Of a stretch of 5,021 nt of DNA, positions 1-5,021 are shown in pieces. Source of the stretch: Fidelibacterota bacterium. Its GTDB lineage: Bacteria > Fidelibacterota > Fidelibacteria > Fidelibacterales > DSDE01. Location of the stretch: assembly GCA_011049095.1 (NCBI GenBank), contig DSDE01000272.1, positions 1 to 5,021 of the forward strand. The letters run 5' to 3'. A program made the translations under genes and the position numbers. Position 1 is the stretch's first letter, and each line of letters starts with the position of its first letter. The notes under the pieces were generated by a model. The model did not search any database. It was not told where the DNA came from and was given only the letters and a program-made list of their open reading frames with translations.

Positions 1-83
1 TGAGGATCTTTTCGGCATTCATAGCGATGAGGATTTTCTTTTCGTCCCGAATCTGATCCAGAAACTCCTCTTTGCTCTCAAAA
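1..83. repeat. 83-bp perfect terminal direct repeat, left copy
   Basis: Identical at every base to 4939-5021. It holds codons 14-40 of the glycosyltransferase-like frame on the minus strand. The repeat may extend beyond the window on this side, since the sequence before base 1 is unknown. Confidence 0.97.
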
Positions 84-121
84 GCGTGGATTTTGTAGTG
101 GTTAATTGTTTTATTTTTCAT
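1..121 (-). CDS. 5' end of a WecG/TagA/CpsF-like glycosyltransferase gene (partial, runs off the left edge)
   Basis: The frame opens with ATG at 121-119 and stays open for 40 codons to the window edge, so only the N-terminus is seen. The start is supported by a ribosome binding site 4-9 nt upstream; the ATG at 131-129 is in another frame and stops after six codons. The peptide begins MKNKTINHYK, then has a charged helix-like stretch and a hydrophobic strand leading into ILIAMNAEKIL (residues 30-40). From knowledge of the family, a 'hydrophobic strand + x-N-A-E-K' segment marks the N-terminus of WecG/TagA/CpsF transferases, which add N-acetylmannosamine-type sugars to undecaprenyl-linked precursors on the inner face of the membrane. 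The gene starts 11 nt after the rdrB stop, so it is co-transcribed with rdrB. Whether it continues as a full enzyme of about 240 residues cannot be seen. If the window is a closed loop, it would instead be the 60-codon ORF ending at 4877. Confidence 0.6.
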   Translation of the reverse strand, partial: MKNKTINHYKIHAFESKEEFLDQIRDEKKILIAMNAEKIL

Positions 122-125
122 GATG

Positions 126-134
126 CTCCATCCT
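126..134 (-). promoter_or_regulatory. Ribosome binding site of the gene starting at 121
   Basis: On the minus strand, AGGA (134-131, overlapping the rdrB stop codon) and GGAG (129-126) lie 9 and 4 nt before the ATG at 121. This double purine-rich site decides the start codon and shows that the gene behind rdrB is equipped for its own translation rather than being a random open frame. Confidence 0.6.
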
Positions 135-2463
135 ATCTCCTTATCGGTGTTCCACAACAACCAAAGTCACACTTTTGAAATCCATAAACTTTACTATTTT
201 TCACAAGTTCCTCCATTATCTTAACTGCTTTAGAATAATTACTTGTTGGTTCTATCATCTGAAAAATATGGGCATATTCATTCCGTAAGTTGGTCATAAA
301 GATACCTGTATCATCGCTACCAACAACCACGATAGGTTGTGGATCATCCTCCCTGGAAAATCCAAACCATCGGAGTAAATGATGTTCACTATAGTTTTTG
401 TAGTGACTTATGCGTACATTACTTGAAGGCAGTGTCTCTATGGCAATCTTCTTCTCATTCATGATATCAATCATCCGGTTTTGAACAAGACGTAACTCTT
501 CTGCGTCCAAAAGCTCGTCTGTTTTTATCTCGATCAGTTTACTGCTGTTTTTGATTGCTCCTGCACTATGATAGGCGCTATAAAGTACTCTTGTCTGCTC
601 ATTTGCTTCTTCAGTGAGTCGTTTCTCTTCTTGTGCAAAGCCGTCAAAGATACTCGGTTCTTCCCATCCAAAAGCGATAAAAGGGTCATATTTTCTAAGC
701 TTCCATGCTGAAATCATCCCCTGGATCGACACAGATTCCATGCTTTCATAGATCGCTTCAAAGAGTTGAATAATGGGTTGCTCCAACCGGTAACACAAAT
801 GAGACAATTCACGGGAAAGAGTACAAAGATAATAGACGAAAACAAGGTTATCCAGCCACTCACCCTGCCGGATATAAACTCTGTCTCCCATTCTCTTACG
901 CCACAATTGAGGTTCGATCCCCAAGGCCGTCGCATGGCCAATTCGGTTGCCTGGATGCATCTCCAGAAACTCAATCGCTTCGTATATAGCTCGTATCCCT
1001 GAGAGCAAATGTACAAAATCTTCTCCGGCATGATAAGTAAAATTACTGTAGCCCAAGAAGACAAGCTTGCGAAAGATCGGCGAAAAAACCTCTGCAGGAG
1101 CATGCATTTCATTTGCCGCAGCATCAAATCCCACAATATGATGTTGGGAAAATTGTGCTTCTTTAGTTGTTCCGGTCTGCAGCATTTCGAGCAGCACATG
1201 AAGTGTCTGCCTGTTTTTAAGTCTAAGAGATAGATCCCTGAATGTCACTATACTATCAGGATTACGACGATCCGCTTCTTTGATAAAATGGGGAACCAAC
1301 TTGAGTGAAAAAGCGGTTGAAATTTCTTGGTCATACCCCCGCATGACAGCCCGCATCAAACATTCATTTTTGGATCGAGTCGTCTTGGGAGCGAAACGCC
1401 CTTCCAGAGAGCCAAGGTGGTTGCCAAACATCCCCTGAAGCTGCAAAAAGCGCTCTTTGTATTGTCCTTCACTATATTCACGCAATTTGTTAACAGTAAT
1501 CTTTTGAAACTGGTCAAATCCTATCTGGCGTTTTTGCTGGACTAAAAGCTTTTGGAAAAAAGAGCTGATCAGCTGATAATAGTGCAAACGAAATGCGAAC
1601 TTTCTGTCGTAACACTCCCGTAAATAGGAAAGTGCTCTAATTAGAAAAAGTGCCTCGTACTGCATCGGACTATTCAATAGACCTGGCTCGACCTTTTCCA
1701 TCGGATGAATCGACGAGACAAAAAAAAGTGGTTTGGGTGTTTCATTATAAAATTGATCATTCGTATCGACCGGGATACCCTGCATCATTTTGATAAGTTC
1801 ATCCCGCAATGAAGCGGCAATCCTCAAAAGCCGATATAAGTCGTTCTGCTCAAAAGATCCCAGCTGTAGATACATCTCCTCCACGCTCCCATCAGCAGCT
1901 GAATCTACCAAAAAACGGTAAAACTGCATCGGCATCAACAGTGCATCCTGCCATACCCTATCTGGTTCTGTTGTACCGTTAAGATGCATATGGCATTCAT
2001 TTAGCCCGGAGGTTGTGACTATATTCGCCAAATAGGGCTCATAAATGGACGGTAGGCTACTCTTTGCAAAAATATTCTTGATCCACTGCACATAATCCAA
2101 CAGCGGTTGCCGCTGCCATTGCTCAAAAATCCTGTATGTGATTATCACCAGAGGCGAAAGCATCAGCAGCAACTCCTGCCATTTTCCAAATCTATCTGGG
2201 TCAACGTAGATTTCGTTGCCGCGCACATGGAGCATCCCAGAAAGTTCAGAGAGAGAAGTAGACAATAACTCTCCATGGCTTTTGCCCCATACAAAAACCT
2301 CCATTGCATTTTTAAATAAGTAGTCCGGCTGATAAGGTTCTTTGGCATAAAGCTCTGCAAAAAGAAGTTTCTCCATTTTTTTGGGCTCTATGGGACCATG
2401 GGTATAAAAACACTCCAAAATCCTGTGCGAATCCAGAAAAGTCGTGGCAATCAACGTTTTCAT
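133..2463 (-). CDS. rdrB: RADAR-type divergent adenosine deaminase RdrB
   Basis: Metal-dependent adenosine deaminase of 776 residues. All superfamily signatures are visible in order: HMHLNG (His158, His160; metal ligands), VGFDAAANE (444-452, the substrate-loop equivalent of GxDLAGxE), YHAGED (His478 metal ligand, Glu481 proton donor), RIGHA (His510), LPSSN (678-682) and GSDDTG (Asp717, Asp718). Ordinary adenosine deaminases have about 350 residues. Here about 155 residues precede the first His pair, the spacing from His160 to His478 is about 120 residues longer than in mammalian ADA, and that from His510 to Asp717 about 150 longer. Such insertions fit RdrB, known from RADAR work to form a large multimeric shell with RdrA and to convert adenosine to inosine in RNA and/or in ATP and dATP; the physiological substrate is disputed. 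The start overlaps the rdrA stop as ATGA with no good Shine-Dalgarno, implying translational coupling. The C-terminal tail has three cysteines (765, 769, 770). The enzyme looks intact. Family assignment is strong; activity is inferred. Confidence 0.9.
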   Translation of the reverse strand: MKTLIATTFLDSHRILECFYTHGPIEPKKMEKLLFAELYAKEPYQPDYLFKNAMEVFVWGKSHGELLSTSLSELSGMLHVRGNEIYVDPDRFGKWQELLLMLSPLVIITYRIFEQWQRQPLLDYVQWIKNIFAKSSLPSIYEPYLANIVTTSGLNECHMHLNGTTEPDRVWQDALLMPMQFYRFLVDSAADGSVEEMYLQLGSFEQNDLYRLLRIAASLRDELIKMMQGIPVDTNDQFYNETPKPLFFVSSIHPMEKVEPGLLNSPMQYEALFLIRALSYLRECYDRKFAFRLHYYQLISSFFQKLLVQQKRQIGFDQFQKITVNKLREYSEGQYKERFLQLQGMFGNHLGSLEGRFAPKTTRSKNECLMRAVMRGYDQEISTAFSLKLVPHFIKEADRRNPDSIVTFRDLSLRLKNRQTLHVLLEMLQTGTTKEAQFSQHHIVGFDAAANEMHAPAEVFSPIFRKLVFLGYSNFTYHAGEDFVHLLSGIRAIYEAIEFLEMHPGNRIGHATALGIEPQLWRKRMGDRVYIRQGEWLDNLVFVYYLCTLSRELSHLCYRLEQPIIQLFEAIYESMESVSIQGMISAWKLRKYDPFIAFGWEEPSIFDGFAQEEKRLTEEANEQTRVLYSAYHSAGAIKNSSKLIEIKTDELLDAEELRLVQNRMIDIMNEKKIAIETLPSSNVRISHYKNYSEHHLLRWFGFSREDDPQPIVVVGSDDTGIFMTNLRNEYAHIFQMIEPTSNYSKAVKIMEELVKNSKVYGFQKCDFGCCGTPIRR
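2460..2463 (-). promoter_or_regulatory. ATGA stop/start overlap coupling rdrA to rdrB
   Basis: The rdrB start codon (2463-2461) and the rdrA TGA stop (2462-2460) share bases in the arrangement ATGA. The preceding 20 nt hold only weak purine runs (GAGATG at 2480-2475 is too far, AGAG at 2469-2466 too near). Ribosomes ending rdrA therefore probably re-initiate on rdrB, which would keep the two subunits in a fixed ratio. Confidence 0.7.
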
Positions 2464-4874
2464 TGCTCTGTTTTCATCTCTTCAAGAATCTTATCCAGCT
2501 TAGAGGGGACATTGCTGTACTTTTCCCGTAGTTTTCCTCCGATTGTAGCGTTCGAGTATTCTTGCCAACCGCTGACGGAATCAATGGCCTTCTTCTGCTC
2601 ATCTAAACTGAGCTTTTTGAAATCCTTTTTTACCAGCTTTTTAACCGTTCTTTTGTTTTTGAATGAATCAGGGATAGCAACAGCATCTTGCTGTAGAGCA
2701 GGACATTCCAGAAGATAGTCAAACAGCGTATACTCCTCTCCTTGCTGATAAGTTTTGATTTTTCCTTCAAAATAACCTGCATCGGTCGAAGGATTTTTAA
2801 TCTCAACCATTTTACCTTTCTTTTGTTCACAATGCACGTATGCAGCATTTAAGAGTGCTGCCCTATAAAGCTTCAATATCTCCGAATAGCTGCGTCCCTT
2901 GTTCTCAGAACGGCTATCAATCTCGTTGATAGTATAAACAAGACGAATCCAGATTTTGGCAAGATCAGCAGCAGAAAGTTTCTGGGTAATAGAACGTCCC
3001 TTCTTGCTCCATTCGACAAGACTATTTTTCATCTCCTCTGTGATATCAAACTTCGATGTATCAATTTCAGCACTGTCCCCCTCATCCGATGGCGAAACAC
3101 CCGGATCAAAAAAGCTGTAAAAATCGCGAATCAGATTACTTTTACTTAATAACTGCTGCGCACTCTCAGATTCGCTGATATCGGCCAATACACCGATCAG
3201 GTTAAAAAGGGAAAAGAAGTGATAGTGTCCTCCTTTTGGGTTATAGACTCGGCTCAAAAAGAGAGTAAAATTATTGCCTGAGCTTATCTCTTTGATGTTT
3301 TCTTTGGAAAGTGAAAAATTCCCGAAAAATACCGGACTTGTATTGTGAGTATTTGAATTGATCGTAAAAGTTGTCAGAAGCCGTCTGACCATATTCGCAT
3401 TTGATTCATTACTGTCTAAACCAATATGGTCGATAAACTTCTCGAGCTTTTGCCTGTCAGCAACCGCACCAAATCGTTCCAGCGCATAACCAACTCTGAC
3501 AAAATAACCCAAATACTGCCGTGGTTCCAAAAAGGCATTGATTGTGCTGTTTAGAAAGAGCATAGAGATGTTTTCATCATCGTTACTAAATTCCGGCAGC
3601 AACTTCATATGATTGTCTCGTCCAAACCCCTTTTTGAGAAGAAACAATGAGATGATATTGAGGATATTTTGCTCTTTTCCCACTTCCAGCAACCCAAACG
3701 GCTCCAGTTTTTTCTTGAGTGTCGTAAAGAAAACCTGCCTCAGGGTTTCAACAAAGGAGGACAAATCCTCCTCTTTTCGCTCCTCCCATCCCTTAAGCAC
3801 CTGAATTACGGATCTGGTAGATTGCCGAAGCAGAACAGTTTCGTACAGCCAGGTATAGCGCGGTTGATCCTTTGTCATAAAAGCTTTATTGACAAGCCCT
3901 TGAACGTAGTTTCCAAGCTCAAAGGTCTCCTCCTGCGATGTCTGCACTTTCAAGTCAGGTTTTAACTCCAAAAGCGTCTTTAGTGTAATACGGTTCTCTG
4001 GTTTGAGTATTTTGGTCAGATACTGCTCCTCAAGATGTTCAATCTGAGGCAGATAGTCTTGTATATTTTCGTAGTTTTTAAGCGTCTGATGGGGATCCAT
4101 TTTTTCCCATTGTAATTGCCTAACGATGGTGGCATAAAGATCGATATCACCCAGCATAGCGATAAACAACTCATCAGTGGTCAGATATTTTCTCAAAATC
4201 TCAAGAATGGCTTTCCCTTCCTTGAGAGAGGTGTCGATATCATCGAAAATCAAGAAAAAAGCTTTTTTTTCAAGTATCCGAAGGCTCTCTGTGATAAAGT
4301 GATGAAAATGCCGTTCGAGCTGATGTCCATGTTTTGAATTTGCCAATCCACGTTCAAGTATCAACTCGGGAGAGTCCCAAAGCGCATCTTTTAACTGGTC
4401 GTCACTACCAATACCATCTAAAATGCTCAATCCACGTGCAAGCCTCTTAAGGCTTTCAATCCATACACGATATCGAGGATCGCTTGTCGTTCCACCCGCT
4501 TCCCTGATATCCGTCTCGATACGCTCTTTGATTAGTGAAACAATGTTAAGGAAAACATGCTCTTTTGTCTCGATCAGCGTAGGATCTATGATACCCAATA
4601 GAGAAATATCTTTGAAATGCTCCTTGAATGCGCTGTTTTGTTTGTCGACTACACTTAGGATAAAAGAAGTTTTGCCCATTCCGCGCTTACCATTGATCAG
4701 TATCGTATTATGCACTCTCGAAAGAATGGTATTTGTATTCTGATTTTTGGGCGATTGGATTGAAGACAGGAAACGCTCAACAAGTGCAAAAAATACTTCT
4801 TTGGCATCTGATTGGATAAATTCTTCATCTTTATAGGCTTTGGTTTCAGTATGTGTGAGACTAATGATAGGCAT
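2460..4874 (-). CDS. rdrA: RADAR-type AAA+-like P-loop ATPase RdrA
   Basis: ATPase of 804 residues. The N-terminal part (about 25-360) is a P-loop NTPase: Walker A is GKRGMGKTS (62-70, Lys68 and Thr69), Walker B is FFLIFDDID (206-214), a sensor-1-like strand FIAMLGD ends at 243, and QSTRSVIQVL (351-360, Arg354) looks like a sensor-2 helix. The remaining 440 residues match no common domain that I recognise. They are helix-rich, with a very basic segment near the end (739-754) that could contact nucleic acid. The gene directly precedes, and overlaps by 4 nt, a giant adenosine deaminase; this pairing identifies it as RdrA more surely than the ATPase motifs alone. In studied RADAR systems RdrA forms ring oligomers that dock on RdrB and are needed for defence. 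The start at 4874 follows an AAGGA site by 10 nt and lies 2 nt after the stop of a truncated upstream frame. No signal peptide or membrane segment is evident, so a cytosolic role is expected. It could otherwise be only a distant KAP/STAND-type relative. Confidence 0.87.
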   Translation of the reverse strand: MPIISLTHTETKAYKDEEFIQSDAKEVFFALVERFLSSIQSPKNQNTNTILSRVHNTILINGKRGMGKTSFILSVVDKQNSAFKEHFKDISLLGIIDPTLIETKEHVFLNIVSLIKERIETDIREAGGTTSDPRYRVWIESLKRLARGLSILDGIGSDDQLKDALWDSPELILERGLANSKHGHQLERHFHHFITESLRILEKKAFFLIFDDIDTSLKEGKAILEILRKYLTTDELFIAMLGDIDLYATIVRQLQWEKMDPHQTLKNYENIQDYLPQIEHLEEQYLTKILKPENRITLKTLLELKPDLKVQTSQEETFELGNYVQGLVNKAFMTKDQPRYTWLYETVLLRQSTRSVIQVLKGWEERKEEDLSSFVETLRQVFFTTLKKKLEPFGLLEVGKEQNILNIISLFLLKKGFGRDNHMKLLPEFSNDDENISMLFLNSTINAFLEPRQYLGYFVRVGYALERFGAVADRQKLEKFIDHIGLDSNESNANMVRRLLTTFTINSNTHNTSPVFFGNFSLSKENIKEISSGNNFTLFLSRVYNPKGGHYHFFSLFNLIGVLADISESESAQQLLSKSNLIRDFYSFFDPGVSPSDEGDSAEIDTSKFDITEEMKNSLVEWSKKGRSITQKLSAADLAKIWIRLVYTINEIDSRSENKGRSYSEILKLYRAALLNAAYVHCEQKKGKMVEIKNPSTDAGYFEGKIKTYQQGEEYTLFDYLLECPALQQDAVAIPDSFKNKRTVKKLVKKDFKKLSLDEQKKAIDSVSGWQEYSNATIGGKLREKYSNVPSKLDKILEEMKTEQ

Positions 4875-4882
4875 TTTTACTT

Positions 4883-4889
4883 CTTCCTT
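4883..4889 (-). promoter_or_regulatory. rdrA: Ribosome binding site of rdrA
   Basis: AAGGAAG on the minus strand, with 10 nt between AAGGA and the ATG at 4874. It lies inside the last foreign codons of the truncated upstream frame (stop at 4879-4877), so rdrA can be translated both de novo and by re-initiation. Confidence 0.55.
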
Positions 4890-4938
4890 GTTTCTATTAT
4901 GTTTGCATCGACAAGCTTCTGGAGGCGTTCCTCCTTTT

Positions 4939-5021
4939 TGAGGATCTTTTCGGCATTCATAGCGATGAGGATTTTCTTTTCGTCCCGAATCTGATCCAGA
5001 AACTCCTCTTTGCTCTCAAAA
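4939..5021. repeat. 83-bp perfect terminal direct repeat, right copy
   Basis: Identical at every base to 1-83 and ending exactly at the last base. Joining the copies gives a 4938-bp circle in which the frame starting at 121 reads without interruption to its stop at 4877. An odd-length overlap exactly at both contig ends is typical of a de Bruijn graph loop, but a real genomic duplication or a circle would look the same. Confidence 0.97.

Larger units (their letters stand above)
122..4897 (-). other. Proposed RADAR cassette inserted in a glycosyltransferase gene
   Basis: These limits enclose everything that is not glycosyltransferase-like: from the point where the upstream fragment loses family resemblance (about 4897) through rdrA and rdrB to just before the ATG at 121. 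No integrase, transposase, inverted repeat or tRNA end was found at either limit, so the mechanism of insertion is unknown. The exact borders depend on the unseen flanks. Confidence 0.4.
4877..5021 (-). pseudogene. Truncated glycosyltransferase N-terminal fragment ahead of rdrA (partial, runs in from the right edge)
   Basis: The minus-strand frame enters at the window edge and stops with TAA at 4879-4877. Its 47 visible residues equal residues 14-40 of the gene at 1-121 and then continue KKEERLQKLVDANI. After that come IETRKK and the stop. In WecG/TagA/CpsF enzymes a segment of this kind is normally followed by Gly-Tyr-x-Asp-Gly and some 190 further residues holding the catalytic core. The break after ANI (about 4897) therefore looks like a fusion of a gene 5' end to the leader of rdrA. 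Joined with the left end it would make a 60-residue frame. As an enzyme it must be dead; as a translated leader 2 nt before rdrA it may still serve expression. The alternative is a genuine small RADAR-associated protein that only resembles the transferase; I consider this less likely. Confidence 0.55.

Noticed and set aside
714..1199. 161-codon minus-strand frame within rdrB, and further internal frames of 60-106 codons on both strands
   Set aside because: They lie in alternative frames over regions where the rdrB or rdrA frame carries conserved motifs, and they show no domain of their own.
2398..2718. 106-codon plus-strand frame across the rdrA/rdrB junction
   Set aside because: It is antisense to both genes and without recognisable domains; the minus-strand genes carry diagnostic motifs throughout this stretch.
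4921..4939. Plus-strand stem GGAGG-CGTT-CCTCC followed by five T, resembling a rho-independent terminator beside the repeat edge
   Set aside because: The stem is only 5 bp, it lies inside a minus-strand coding frame, and no plus-strand gene ends there. On the minus strand the GGAGG half looks like a Shine-Dalgarno, but the nearest ATG behind it opens a three-codon frame.
4812..4994. Open frame of 60 codons on the plus strand at the right edge, rich in Phe and Ser
   Set aside because: It is antisense to the rdrA start and to the glycosyltransferase-like fragment and has no ribosome binding site of note. Its composition is that of the reverse strand of a Lys/Glu-rich gene.
1..5021. Small plasmid or phage genome, suggested by the circular closure
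   Set aside because: The closed unit holds no replication, mobilisation or structural gene, and the gaps of 2 and 11 nt leave no room for an origin. Collapsed repeats, a tandem array or an excised non-replicating circle explain the closure better.

Overview
The window carries one tightly packed bacterial operon, read entirely on the minus strand. Two long genes fill most of it: a AAA+-type P-loop ATPase of 804 residues (2460-4874) and, overlapping its stop codon by 4 nt, a divergent adenosine deaminase of 776 residues (133-2463). The deaminase keeps every catalytic signature of the adenosine deaminase superfamily, but it is more than twice the usual size because of an N-terminal extension and two large insertions. 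This gene pair, in this order and at these sizes, matches the RADAR anti-phage system (RdrA + RdrB). No SLATT or Csx27-like membrane accessory gene is visible.

The edges are the unusual part. The first 83 bases (1-83) and the last 83 bases (4939-5021) are identical, so the window closes into a 4938-bp loop. Both ends encode the same peptide in the same direction. At the left end, just after rdrB, a new gene starts at 121 with its own ribosome binding site and runs off the window after 40 codons. At the right end, just before rdrA, codons 14 to about 54 of the same gene are present. They then run into six foreign codons and a stop 2 nt before the rdrA start. The peptide resembles the N-terminus of the WecG/TagA/CpsF glycosyltransferase family, and it breaks off where that family would continue with its conserved Gly-Tyr-x-Asp-Gly block.

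My preferred reading is that the RADAR pair is a promoterless cassette of about 4.8 kb inserted into the 5' part of a surface-polysaccharide glycosyltransferase gene. The gene start is duplicated: the upstream copy is a truncated leader feeding translation into rdrA, and the downstream copy restarts the gene behind rdrB. An assembler would stop in such a repeat. Alternatives are a tandem array of the unit, an excised circle, or an assembly loop. A self-replicating plasmid is unlikely, because the loop has no replication gene and no intergenic space for an origin.

The organism is a bacterium with moderate to low GC (roughly 40-45% by eye) and normal Shine-Dalgarno use. The glycosyltransferase-like peptide recalls Campylobacterota (Sulfurimonas/Sulfuricurvum-like) homologues, but this is a weak taxonomic hint. 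No tRNA, rRNA, CRISPR array, transposase, integrase or convincing terminator is visible. No gene-free stretch exceeds 12 nt.
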